Source: Neptunicoccus sediminis
GTDB lineage: Bacteria; Pseudomonadota; Alphaproteobacteria; Rhodobacterales; Rhodobacteraceae
NCBI RefSeq assembly: GCF_001719615.1
Contig: NZ_MDVX01000012.1
Location: forward strand, 142,438 to 206,437
Direction: 5' to 3'
DNA length: 64,000 nt
Shown here: positions 8,149 through 17,680 of the stretch, piece after piece
How positions within the stretch are numbered: the first letter of the stretch is position 1
Layout of the letters: each line of letters begins with the position of its first letter
The notes under the pieces: generated by a model
Seen by the model: only the letters and a program-made list of their open reading frames with translations
Told to the model about the DNA's origin: nothing
The model's database searches: none
Program-made: the position numbers and the translations under genes

Positions 8149-10217
8149 CACCGCCAGAACCGTGCCCAACCTGCTTCCAGACCGGGACGCTGGTATTCGC
8201 TGACGGTATCAAACAGACGGTTGTTCACATCCAGACGGGCGCCGCCGTCGCGGGCTTGTGTGTTCATGTCAATCGCATAGGTCTTACGGTTCGGTGTGCC
8301 GATCCCCCAGCTAAGCGGAATGCTCATGCGCAGACCTTTGTTAAAGCTGCCTTCACCGTAATCTGCAGGGGAGGCATCCGTGACCGTGGCGTAGGCCCCG
8401 ATGGTCCAGCCATTGGCAAAGACGCGGTCAACAGACAGGGTCGCGCCCCAATCACCGGCAAGATAACGGCCCATGTCCAACTGTGCATCCAGACCGGGTG
8501 TCACGCTCCAATAGGCCGAGAGATGGCCCGTGACCACGTCGTAATCCTGAAAGCCGAAAAGCTGGTCGTAATCCCGCTGCTTGGCGTAGTTCACTTCGGC
8601 GCCCAAACCCCAGTTCTGGTTGGCCGGCTTCCACAGCAACTCGGTCGAGATGCCGCCAAACATGGGTTCGAGATAGCCGACAGAGACGCGGCCAAAGAAA
8701 TCCGGGGCGGGTTTGAACATCATATCTGCTGTAAGGGTTTCAACCGCAGTTTTGCCTTCGGCCTTATAGAGCGCCCGATCGGTGCGAACACGGGGCAACC
8801 CCGACGGCGGTGGCGTTTCATCTTTCTGGTTGCCAAATACCCGCTGGGTCACAGAGCCGGACAGCGAGAAACCGGGCGTGATGTAATAATCCGCGCTTGC
8901 CCGCAGGCCGCCACTGGCCCGCACGGGGCCGGACCCGTCAAACAGGGACACGGACACATAAGGCGCAATATTCCAGCGTAAATCGGGATAGATGTCCTGC
9001 GCAAACACGCCATTCTCCGGCAGGGTGCGGGCGCTGCGTATTTCAGCGCGGTCGAGAATCTTCTCCGTGCCCATCGGATCGTTCTCCAGACGCTCCAGAT
9101 CAGAGCGGCGGATCACCACGCTGGAGGCAGGCACACCGTTGACCACAGGCGTAATCACAAATTCCTCAACCGAGTGGGGCAGAACAAAGGCCATAGCGCG
9201 GGCGGCGCGGCCAACGGCTTGTGCGCCGGAATTAAAGGTGTTGTTGCGCAGGCGCAATTCGGCGGACCGTCCGTTCACCGCGACAGCTTCAACCGCCAGT
9301 CCCTGTTCCTTCAGCACCGTTTCAAACTTCTGACGGGCGGTGGTGGAATAATTCGTATCCTGCGCCCAATCCGTGCTTTGGGAATAGTTCACCGGACGGG
9401 CCACCACGGGCAGGGGGGCACGTTCGCGGGTGCCAACGGCGGGGGGGCGTTTGGGATTGATCGCGGTAGAGAACCGCAGCGCCACCTCGGAGCCGTGCAG
9501 GTAATACAGCCCCACGCTCAGATTATCGCGGCGTTTGAATTCCATGCCAAAATTGAACGGGCTCTTGCGGTTGATCGCGCCGGATGCCTCCTCGCGGGTG
9601 TATTCATCCGAGGAATATTCGCCCTTAAGCGTTAACCCTTTCACGGGTGTACTCCACGCCAGTCCGCCGAACACCCCGACATCACCGTCAAACCACTGCT
9701 TGGACGTGGGCACACCGCCTTGCGGATTGGCGCCGACCCGCAGTGTGGAACTGTCGCTCAGACGGCCCCAGCCTAGCCCCGCGGTCAGCCGCAATTTGGG
9801 GTGAACGGCTTTGGTGGCGACCAGATATTCCGCACCATAAGCCCCCTGACCCATAAAGTCGCGCAGGCCAATGGCAACGCCGGGCAGGGTCTCGGTCTCT
9901 TCAAGCAGTTGAAATTGCAGATCGAAAGAGCGGTCGTTATCCTCTCCGGCGATGGTCCAGTCGATGAGATCGGAATACCGGAAAGAGGCCGACAGCCGTT
10001 TGGTCAGTTGAAAGGACAGCGTGACCTTGCGATCAGAGGCCGACCCCGAGATCGTGCCCGTGACCTGACCGTCGGGCTGTGGCTCGGCGCTTGGCATGTC
10101 GATCAGACCGGAATTGCCATAAAGGTTCAACGCGGGCGTTGCCTGTGGTGTCGCCATTCCGGCTGACAGTGCCAGCACCGAAATACCACCGAATGCCGCC
10201 TTAACCAGTTTCGCCAT
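8148..10217 (-). CDS. YjbH-family outer-membrane exopolysaccharide protein
   Basis: A 689-residue exported protein with an N-terminal signal sequence and the YjbH hallmark LNLYGNSGLIDMPSAEPQPDG near the mature N-terminus. The rest is rich in amphipathic beta strands with aromatic girdles, ending in a W-R-like terminus typical of outer-membrane barrels. YjbH/GfcD proteins accompany YjbF in polysaccharide secretion loci. The other usual partners (YjbE, YjbG) are not visible here. The ATG at 10217 was chosen over a TTG nine codons upstream because it begins the signal peptide. Confidence 0.85.
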   Translation of the reverse strand: MAKLVKAAFGGISVLALSAGMATPQATPALNLYGNSGLIDMPSAEPQPDGQVTGTISGSASDRKVTLSFQLTKRLSASFRYSDLIDWTIAGEDNDRSFDLQFQLLEETETLPGVAIGLRDFMGQGAYGAEYLVATKAVHPKLRLTAGLGWGRLSDSSTLRVGANPQGGVPTSKQWFDGDVGVFGGLAWSTPVKGLTLKGEYSSDEYTREEASGAINRKSPFNFGMEFKRRDNLSVGLYYLHGSEVALRFSTAINPKRPPAVGTRERAPLPVVARPVNYSQSTDWAQDTNYSTTARQKFETVLKEQGLAVEAVAVNGRSAELRLRNNTFNSGAQAVGRAARAMAFVLPHSVEEFVITPVVNGVPASSVVIRRSDLERLENDPMGTEKILDRAEIRSARTLPENGVFAQDIYPDLRWNIAPYVSVSLFDGSGPVRASGGLRASADYYITPGFSLSGSVTQRVFGNQKDETPPPSGLPRVRTDRALYKAEGKTAVETLTADMMFKPAPDFFGRVSVGYLEPMFGGISTELLWKPANQNWGLGAEVNYAKQRDYDQLFGFQDYDVVTGHLSAYWSVTPGLDAQLDMGRYLAGDWGATLSVDRVFANGWTIGAYATVTDASPADYGEGSFNKGLRMSIPLSWGIGTPNRKTYAIDMNTQARDGGARLDVNNRLFDTVSEYQRPGLEAGWARFWR

Positions 10218-10528
10218 CTCCAGCCCCCGACCGTTTCTTTGCAAAGTCTTTTAAGCCTTTTGACATATACCCTGCCAAACCGAAAGTGTTTCGCGCCGCT
10301 TTCGCAGGGATTGACGCAAGAAAAACACCTGCTTTTGCGCCTTATCGTCCTTTTATGGCCACAGCCGCGCCAACCCCTGACGCTGCGGTGTCTCGGCGGC
10401 GATTTTCCGGTCGTAAAACGGACGGTTGTGAATTGCGCTGATTTTTGTAAGTTGCGCCCCGATGCCTGCGGTTTGACGCATTGTCTGTAGCGGGCAAAAT
10501 TCGCGGTGGGAAACTTCCCAAGCAAGAG

Positions 10529-10557
10529 TTGACTCTTGCAACGCAGCTTCCTAAATA
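10529..10557 (+). promoter_or_regulatory. groESL housekeeping-type promoter
   Basis: TTGACT at 10529-10534 and TAAATA at 10552-10557 are separated by exactly 17 bases and lie just upstream of the CIRCE element, the usual arrangement for HrcA-controlled groESL. Confidence 0.75.
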
Positions 10558-10565
10558 GTGCGCTG

Positions 10566-10592
10566 TTAGCACTCACGGGAGGCGAGTGCTAA
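10566..10592 (+). promoter_or_regulatory. CIRCE operator (HrcA site)
   Basis: Perfect match to the CIRCE inverted repeat: TTAGCACTC at 10566-10574, a 9-base spacer, and GAGTGCTAA at 10584-10592. It lies between the promoter and groES, so the HrcA repressor is predicted to control the operon. Confidence 0.97.
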
Positions 10593-10642
10593 TGGCTCGA
10601 TGGCCTCCCTGAAATGTAACCAAGAGTTAAGGAGCACTCTCC

Positions 10643-10930
10643 ATGGCACTCAAACCTTTGCACGACCGTGTACTGGTTCGTCGGCTTGAAGGCGACGAAA
10701 AAACCGCAGGCGGTCTGATCATTCCGGATTCTGCAAAAGAGAAACCGGCTGAGGGCGAAATCATCGCTCTGGGCGAAGGCGCGCGCAAAGATAGCGGCGA
10801 ACTGATCCCAATGGCTGTAAGCGTTGGCGATAAAGTGTTGTTCGGTAAATGGTCCGGCACAGAAGTATCCGTCGACGGTGAAGAGCTGTTGATGATGAAA
10901 GAATCCGACATTCTCGGCATTCTTTCCTAA
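10643..10930 (+). CDS. groES: Co-chaperonin GroES
   Basis: The 95-residue heptameric lid of the chaperonin. It begins with the conserved [13 protein letters not shown] tract, contains the mobile loop (ETAGG-like [16 protein letters not shown]) and ends with the ESDILGIL segment. An AAGGAG site precedes the ATG. It is followed by groEL at 33 bases, in one CIRCE-controlled operon. Confidence 0.99.
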   Translation: MALKPLHDRVLVRRLEGDEKTAGGLIIPDSAKEKPAEGEIIALGEGARKDSGELIPMAVSVGDKVLFGKWSGTEVSVDGEELLMMKESDILGILS

Positions 10931-10951
10931 ACCGAACCGAAATACGAATAG

Positions 10952-12613
<1,662 letters not shown>

Positions 12614-12718
12614 GAACCGGCTTTGGCCTTCGGGCCAAAACGGTTCCGCCTGACAGGGTTTTGGCGGCAACGCCAAGACACGAACAGGCCACCCAAACCG
12701 ACGTTAAAGTCAAAAGAA

Positions 12719-12750
12719 CGGCCCCGCAGAACACCGCGGGGCCGTTTTTC
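12719..12750 (+). terminator. groESL terminator
   Basis: CGGCCCCGC at 12719-12727 pairs with GCGGGGCCG at 12736-12744, followed by a T-rich run. A weaker hairpin (GAACCG at 12614 with CGGTTC at 12641) lies directly after the groEL stop. Confidence 0.93.
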
Positions 12751-12845
12751 TTTTATGCGACCGGGTTTGATACAAAAATCGCTTTGAAGCTGGCACCTTG
12801 ACCGTTTTTATTTTGACAAACGTGTGAGCGGGGGCGAATAGCATT

Positions 12846-13718
12846 GTGGGATATGTAAAATCTCTGTTCACACGTTTCATGCAATTAATCGTCCTTACCA
12901 TCCTCACCATGATTGCTTTTGCGGCCAATTCGGTTCTGAACCGGATGGGGCTGGCGGGCGGGCTGATTGATCCGGCCGGATTTGCCCTTGTACGCGTGGC
13001 AAGCGGGGCGGCGATGCTGGTCGTGTTGGTGGCTATGCGTCAGGGGCTCCTTGAGGGTTTTCTCGCACCTGCCCGTGGCTGGGCTGTGGTCGGGCTGGCG
13101 GCCTATATGCTCGGGTTTTCCTTTGCTTATGTGGCGCTTGATGCGGGGACGGGGGCGTTGATCCTGTTTGGCGGCGTGCAGATTACCATGTTTGCAGGTG
13201 CTGTGCTGTCGGGCCGGACACCTGTGCCTTTACAATGGTTCGGCGCGGCGATTGCCTTTGGCGGGTTGATCTATCTGCTGGCGCCTTCGGCCAGTGCGCC
13301 TGATCCTGTCAGCGCTTTGCTGATGGGGATTGCGGCAATCGGGTGGGGGATCTATTCGCTGATCGGCCAAAAAACAGCCGATCCACTCGGCGCCACGGCT
13401 GCGCATTTTCTATTGGCTCTGCCGTTTGTGGCACTGGGGCTATTCCTGACCTTCTCGCTGCATGTCACGCCTTGGGGCCTGATGCTTGCGGTCCTGTCAG
13501 GGGCTGTGACCTCGGGGCTTGGCTATGCGCTGTGGTATCGGGTGCTGCCCCAACTGGCGACCGCCAGTGCAGCCGTGGCACAACTGAGCGTACCTGTCAT
13601 TACCGCATTGGGCGGCGCTGTGTTTCTGGCAGAGCCTCTGAGCCTTGAATTCGCAATTGCCTCGGCGCTGGTGCTCGGGGGGATTGGCGTTTCGGTTTAC
13701 GCCGCAAACCGCCGGTAA
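12846..13718 (+). CDS. DMT/EamA-family membrane transporter
   Basis: A roughly 290-residue protein with about ten hydrophobic helices in two EamA-like halves. The second half contains [17 protein letters not shown] and [14 protein letters not shown] segments typical of the drug/metabolite transporter superfamily. The substrate cannot be predicted. The start is uncertain: GTG at 12846 is preceded by a G-rich stretch, while ATG at 12879 would begin right at the first membrane helix. Confidence 0.82.
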   Translation: MGYVKSLFTRFMQLIVLTILTMIAFAANSVLNRMGLAGGLIDPAGFALVRVASGAAMLVVLVAMRQGLLEGFLAPARGWAVVGLAAYMLGFSFAYVALDAGTGALILFGGVQITMFAGAVLSGRTPVPLQWFGAAIAFGGLIYLLAPSASAPDPVSALLMGIAAIGWGIYSLIGQKTADPLGATAAHFLLALPFVALGLFLTFSLHVTPWGLMLAVLSGAVTSGLGYALWYRVLPQLATASAAVAQLSVPVITALGGAVFLAEPLSLEFAIASALVLGGIGVSVYAANRR

Positions 13719-13767
13719 CTCTGCCGGTTTCTTGACAAAACCGGTGCCGCTGCCTTTATGCTGGATT

Positions 13768-14484
13768 ATGAAAGCAGCCTTGTTCGTAGTTTGGATTTTC
13801 GGAATGGTCACATTCATTGCCCCCGCCGCCCGAGCCGGTGAATGTGTGATCCTGCTGCACGGTCTCGCGCGCTCTGCAAACTCGATGCTCCTGATGGAGT
13901 GGCGGTTAAAGCGCGCCGGCTATCACGTTGTAAACCTTGACTATCCCAGCAAGGACGCCACGATTGAGGAACTGGCCAACAGCGCTATTCCAGCCGCGCT
14001 GTATCAGTGCCGGTCTGCGCGTAAGGTGCATTTTGTGACCCATTCCATGGGCGGTATTCTTCTGCGGTATTACATGGCCCATGTCTCGCAGGTGCCGGCC
14101 CGTCTGGGCCGGACGGTCATGCTTGCGCCGCCCAACAAGGGCACCGAGGTCGTGGACCAGATGAACGATGTGCCGGGGTTTGAGTTCTGGAACGGGGTCG
14201 CGGGGATGCAGCTTGGCACGGGGCCGGACAGTCTGCCTTCAAAACTGGGTCCGGTGCGGTTTCCGGTGGGGATCATCGCAGGCGACCAGACGATGAACCC
14301 GCTGTTATCATCGCTGATCGACGGGCCGAATGACGGCAAGGTCAGTGTGGAAAGCACCAAAGTGGAGGGAATGGCGGATCACATCGTTTTGCACGTGACC
14401 CACACCTTTATGATGAACAACCCGAAGGTCTATGAGCAGGTAGAGTACTTCCTGAAATACGGCGCGTTCAAGCGGGGCCCGTGA
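13768..14484 (+). CDS. Secreted alpha/beta-hydrolase (lipase/esterase-like)
   Basis: A 238-residue protein with a signal peptide ending in AARA, which sets the ATG at 13768 rather than an upstream in-frame ATG that overlaps the preceding transporter gene. After cleavage the mature protein begins with [14 protein letters not shown] (oxyanion-hole HG motif). The nucleophile elbow is THSMGG, and a late HVTHTF region may provide the catalytic His. The pattern resembles periplasmic or extracellular lipases/triacylglycerol esterases. The substrate is unknown. Confidence 0.82.
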   Translation: MKAALFVVWIFGMVTFIAPAARAGECVILLHGLARSANSMLLMEWRLKRAGYHVVNLDYPSKDATIEELANSAIPAALYQCRSARKVHFVTHSMGGILLRYYMAHVSQVPARLGRTVMLAPPNKGTEVVDQMNDVPGFEFWNGVAGMQLGTGPDSLPSKLGPVRFPVGIIAGDQTMNPLLSSLIDGPNDGKVSVESTKVEGMADHIVLHVTHTFMMNNPKVYEQVEYFLKYGAFKRGP

Positions 14485-15541
14485 TCTTGTTCACATGGCC
14501 CATCTTGCGACCCGGCTTGGCATCCGCCTTGCCATAAAGGTGCAGCCCGACGCTGGAATCTTGTGACAGGGTTGCGACGTCATTGACCTCATCCCCGATC
14601 AGGTTCGTCATGACCACGTTGGAATGTCGTTTCCCGTCCCCCAGGGGCCAGCCTGCCACCGCGCGGATGTGCTGCTCGAACTGGTCGATTACACAGCCGT
14701 TCTGGGTCCAGTGGCCGGAGTTGTGAACCCTCGGTGCGATTTCATTCACGATCAACCCCTGAGGTGTAACGAACAGTTCCACACCCATGACGCCCACGTA
14801 ATCCAGCGCGTTCAGGATCTGTCCGGTCAGGATAATCGCATCCGTGTGCTGGCTTCGGTTCAGTCTGGCGGGCAGGGTGGTGGTGTGCAGGATACCATCG
14901 CGATGGACGTTTTCGCCGGGGTCAAAGCAGGTCACAGCCCCGTCCTGCGCCCGTGCGCCAATGACCGAGACTTCATGGCTGAAATCAACGAAACCTTCAA
15001 GAACTGACGGCGTTTCGCCCAGTTCCTGCCATGCAGATGTTGGATTTGTGCTATCTGTCAGACGAACCTGACCCTTGCCATCATAGCCGAAACGACGGGT
15101 TTTCAGGATCGAAGGCACGCCGATCTGCTTGACCGCTTTCTGCAGGTCCTCGGGGGTTTCTACATTGGCATAGGGCGCGCATTTCAGGCCCAGCGAGGTC
15201 AGGAAATCCTTTTCAACAATCCGGTCCTGTGAGGTGGCCAGCGCACGACGGTTTGGCAGAACAGGGCGGAGGGTTTCAAGTAGATCCAGCGCCTCTGCGG
15301 GGATGTTTTCAAATTCGTAAGTGATCACATCAACGGATTGCGCAAAACTTCGCAGGGCGTCAGCGTCCTCGTAAGGGGCGGTGGTCACGTGGTCCGCCAC
15401 CTGTCCGGCAGGGGGATTGGCACCGGGTTCAAAAATGTGGGACTTGAAGCCCAGACGGGAGGCCGCAACAGAGAGCATCCGCCCCAGTTGGCCGCCGCCC
15501 AGAATGCCGATGGTTGCGCCGGTTTGCAGGGGGTTAGTCAT
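14468..15541 (-). CDS. purK: N5-carboxyaminoimidazole ribonucleotide synthase
   Basis: A 357-residue ATP-grasp enzyme of purine synthesis that carboxylates aminoimidazole ribonucleotide using ATP and bicarbonate. It has the N-terminal [11 protein letters not shown] dinucleotide-like motif, the [18 protein letters not shown]-grasp loop and the [14 protein letters not shown] metal/ATP site. Its start overlaps the end of purE by 8 bases, as in most bacteria. The 3' end overlaps the end of the convergent hydrolase gene by 17 bases. Confidence 0.98.
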   Translation of the reverse strand: MTNPLQTGATIGILGGGQLGRMLSVAASRLGFKSHIFEPGANPPAGQVADHVTTAPYEDADALRSFAQSVDVITYEFENIPAEALDLLETLRPVLPNRRALATSQDRIVEKDFLTSLGLKCAPYANVETPEDLQKAVKQIGVPSILKTRRFGYDGKGQVRLTDSTNPTSAWQELGETPSVLEGFVDFSHEVSVIGARAQDGAVTCFDPGENVHRDGILHTTTLPARLNRSQHTDAIILTGQILNALDYVGVMGVELFVTPQGLIVNEIAPRVHNSGHWTQNGCVIDQFEQHIRAVAGWPLGDGKRHSNVVMTNLIGDEVNDVATLSQDSSVGLHLYGKADAKPGRKMGHVNKITGPA

Positions 15542-16022
15542 CTACTGGTTCTTCCGGAATAGAGGCGCTGAGCGCTGTGCGCCAGTCGTCAAGTTTTCGG
15601 GCAAGGTCGGGATCGGAATTGGCCAGAATAGCCGCTGCCATCAGTCCGGCATTGGCAGCACCCGCAGGACCGATTGCCATTGTGCCCACAGGAAAGCCTT
15701 TAGGCATCTGCACGATGGAATAAAGACTGTCCACACCGGACAGAGCTTTGGTTTGCACCGGCACCCCCAGCACAGGCACGCGGGTTTTGGAGGAGACCAT
15801 ACCGGGCAGATGGGCGGCACCGCCTGCACCGGCGATAATCACCTGTAAACCCCGCTCCGCCGCGGTCTTTCCGTAAGTCCAGAGCCGGTCGGGGGTGCGA
15901 TGGGCCGAAACGATCTTGCTTTCGTAAGCCACGCCAAGTTCATCCAGTATATCGGCTGCGTGTTTCATAGTGGGCCAGTCCGATTGGCTGCCCATGATGA
16001 TCCCGACTTTAACCTGTGTCAT
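15534..16022 (-). CDS. purE: 5-(carboxyamino)imidazole ribonucleotide mutase
   Basis: A 162-residue class I PurE, acting immediately after PurK in purine synthesis. It has the [10 protein letters not shown] phosphate loop, the SAHRTPDRL catalytic region and the [11 protein letters not shown] loop. The ATG at 16022 gives the normal family N-terminus ([15 protein letters not shown]). An ATG 12 codons upstream adds no family sequence. It is first in the purEK pair. Confidence 0.97.
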   Translation of the reverse strand: MTQVKVGIIMGSQSDWPTMKHAADILDELGVAYESKIVSAHRTPDRLWTYGKTAAERGLQVIIAGAGGAAHLPGMVSSKTRVPVLGVPVQTKALSGVDSLYSIVQMPKGFPVGTMAIGPAGAANAGLMAAAILANSDPDLARKLDDWRTALSASIPEEPVDD

Positions 16023-16076
16023 CCGGTAAATCCGCCTGTTTGGTAAAGAAGGCCGCACTATAGGTAAAATGTGGAT

Positions 16077-16295
16077 TTAGGCAATAATGTCAGGGGTAAT
16101 TTCGTCTTCCAGACGGCGGATTTCATCTTTGATCGCCAGTTTCTGCCGTTTGAGCCGTTGCAGCGTCAGCGCATCGGCGTGACCTTTGTCGTGCAACGCG
16201 TGAATAGCCTCGTCCAGATCCCTGTGTTCTTGTCGTCGGGTCCCGAGTTTGACGCGGAGCACCTCTGTGCGATCCATCTGCGGTGAAGATGTCAT
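16077..16295 (-). CDS. YdcH/DUF465-family small protein
   Basis: A 72-residue charged, mostly helical protein whose C-terminal LKRQKLAIKDEIRRLEDE tract is typical of the DUF465 (YdcH) family. Its function is unknown. The ATG at 16295 is preferred because an AGGAC ribosome site precedes it. The next gene on this strand is purE, 54 bases on. Confidence 0.8.
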   Translation of the reverse strand: MTSSPQMDRTEVLRVKLGTRRQEHRDLDEAIHALHDKGHADALTLQRLKRQKLAIKDEIRRLEDEITPDIIA

Positions 16296-16375
16296 GAAAG
16301 TCCTGCAAAGTAAGTCACGGGCGTTCATCTTAACGTGATCTGAAACCGCTTAACAACCAATCGTTTCAATAAGTT

Positions 16376-16406
16376 CTTGAGAATCCGGCAAGGCCGCCCC
16401 ATATTC
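16376..16406 (+). promoter_or_regulatory. RpoH (sigma-32)-type heat-shock promoter
   Basis: CTTGAG at 16376-16381 and CCCCATATTC at 16397-16406, 15 bases apart, match the heat-shock sigma pattern (CTTGAA with CCCCAT). It lies upstream of the small heat-shock gene, which fits its expected control. Confidence 0.8.
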
Positions 16407-16467
16407 TTTACAGGGTCGCCGCTTTCGGGGCTCTGATAAAGTCGCTTAACCGTAAAGGGCTTACTGT

Positions 16468-16881
16468 ATGACAAAGATATCTTTTGCCTCGCATCCGTTT
16501 TTGCTCGGGTTTGAACAGCTTGATAGGCTGGTTGAACGCACAGCAAAGTCGGGGAACGAAGGCTACCCCCCGTATAATATTGAACAAAGTGCCGATGATT
16601 CCTATCGCATTACTTTGGCGGTTGCCGGTTTTCGCGATGAAGATCTGGCGATCACGCTGGAAAATGCACAATTGGTCATTCGCGGGCGGCAGGTGGACGA
16701 CAGCGATGGTCGCGTGTTCCTGCATCGGGGCATTGCCGCACGCCAGTTCCAGCGCTCTTTCGTGCTGGCCGAAGGCGTAGAGGTGGCTGGCGCATCAATG
16801 GAAAACGGGTTGCTGCACGTGGATTTGCGCCGCTCGGTTCCTGAAACGGTGGTTCAGACCATCGAAATCAATAACAAGTAG
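16468..16881 (+). CDS. Small heat-shock protein (Hsp20/IbpA family)
   Basis: A 137-residue alpha-crystallin-domain holdase that binds unfolding proteins in the cytoplasm. The central domain (about residues 35-125) includes YPPYNIEQSADDSYRI, the AVAGFRDEDL turn and the conserved A-x-x-x-N-G-x-L motif (ASMENGLL). It is controlled by an RpoH-like promoter at 16376-16406 and followed at 11 bases by a DUF1150 gene, a pairing common in Rhodobacterales. Confidence 0.95.
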   Translation: MTKISFASHPFLLGFEQLDRLVERTAKSGNEGYPPYNIEQSADDSYRITLAVAGFRDEDLAITLENAQLVIRGRQVDDSDGRVFLHRGIAARQFQRSFVLAEGVEVAGASMENGLLHVDLRRSVPETVVQTIEINNK

Positions 16882-16892
16882 GAGGCACGATT

Positions 16893-17120
16893 ATGGACGT
16901 TAAGTTTAATTTTCCCTTCAAATTCGATGACCGTACAGTTTATGTGCGGCCGGTTGAGTTTTCGGATCTGCCCGAGGATCTGCGCGAGCAGTTGAACGGG
17001 GACGAGCATATTTATGCCATCCATTCCGAAAGCGGAGAGCGACTGGCGCTGGCCAAAGACCGCGAAATCGCTTTTGCACTGGCCCGAACCAACGAGTTCG
17101 AACCCGTAAGTGTTCATTAA
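16893..17120 (+). CDS. DUF1150-family protein
   Basis: A 75-residue acidic protein of unknown function from an alphaproteobacterial family usually found beside small heat-shock genes. Recognised from the VYVRPVEFSDLPEDLREQ and ALAKDREIAFALAR tracts. A GGAGG site precedes the ATG. It probably shares the heat-shock transcript. Confidence 0.9.
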   Translation: MDVKFNFPFKFDDRTVYVRPVEFSDLPEDLREQLNGDEHIYAIHSESGERLALAKDREIAFALARTNEFEPVSVH

Positions 17121-17146
17121 AGGGAAACGCTTGAAAAAGTGTTAAT

Positions 17147-17184
17147 GTGACGGTCAAAGCGGGAAGGCTCCCGCTTTGGTCACT
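17147..17184. terminator. Long hairpin after the small heat-shock operon
   Basis: GTGAC...AAAGCGGGA (17147-17164) pairs with TCCCGCTTT...GTCAC (17169-17183). It sits between the DUF1150 stop and the end of a convergent small gene, so it may end both transcripts. Confidence 0.75.
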
Positions 17185-17497
17185 CTGATCTGACGCGCAG
17201 GGCGCGGGCCTGCACGGATCTTGTGCGGAAAGGCCGGGTCGGGGCGCCAAAATACTGGCTTTCTGAGCGTCCTTCAATGCTTCGGGCACTGTCAGGTTGC
17301 AGCGGTGCCGGTTTCGGGATGCCTGTCAGGAAACGCTTAGCCTGTGCCGCGAAGCGGGCCAGCCGCTCAGTCCATGTCTGATCTGTCTCAGGCTCTTGTT
17401 CCGGTGACGGAAATTCCTTGCGCACAGGGGGAAATGCAGGGCGGGGCTTTGCCTGATCGCGTGCAGACGCGTCGGTTTGGCCGGATGGAACTGGCAT
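17180..17497 (-). CDS. Hypothetical proline/charged-rich protein
   Basis: A 105-residue protein with no recognised domain. The N-terminal half is rich in Pro, Glu and Gln (low complexity). The middle has a short amphipathic tract (TWTERLARFAAQAKRFLTG) and the end is Arg-rich. A GGAGTAAAG ribosome site precedes the ATG at 17497, which is the main support that it is expressed. No function can be given. Confidence 0.5.
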   Translation of the reverse strand: MPVPSGQTDASARDQAKPRPAFPPVRKEFPSPEQEPETDQTWTERLARFAAQAKRFLTGIPKPAPLQPDSARSIEGRSESQYFGAPTRPFRTRSVQARALRVRSE

Positions 17498-17630
17498 ACT
17501 CTTTACTCCGATATTCACAACAAGGGGCGCTGCAAGCCCCTGAACTGTCCCAAGGTTACGGGCCGATTGTGTCGAAATTTTGGATAACTCGGTCTGGATT
17601 TAAGGAATTGCAGGTCACATGCCCGAAATG

Positions 17631-17658
17631 AAAAACCCGGCGCGATGGCCGGGTTTTT
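17631..17658. terminator. Terminator of the sulfate-activation gene
   Basis: AACCCGGC and GCCGGGTT arms (17634-17641 and 17648-17655) flanked by an A-run on one side and a T-run on the other, so it can work in both directions. It lies directly downstream of the sat/cysC stop. Confidence 0.88.
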
Positions 17659-17680
17659 GCAGGTGTCTAAGGATCGCAGA

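Noticed and set aside
7830..8981. Plus-strand open frame of 383 codons
   Set aside because: Lies opposite the YjbF/YjbH genes and has low-complexity, unrecognisable residues.
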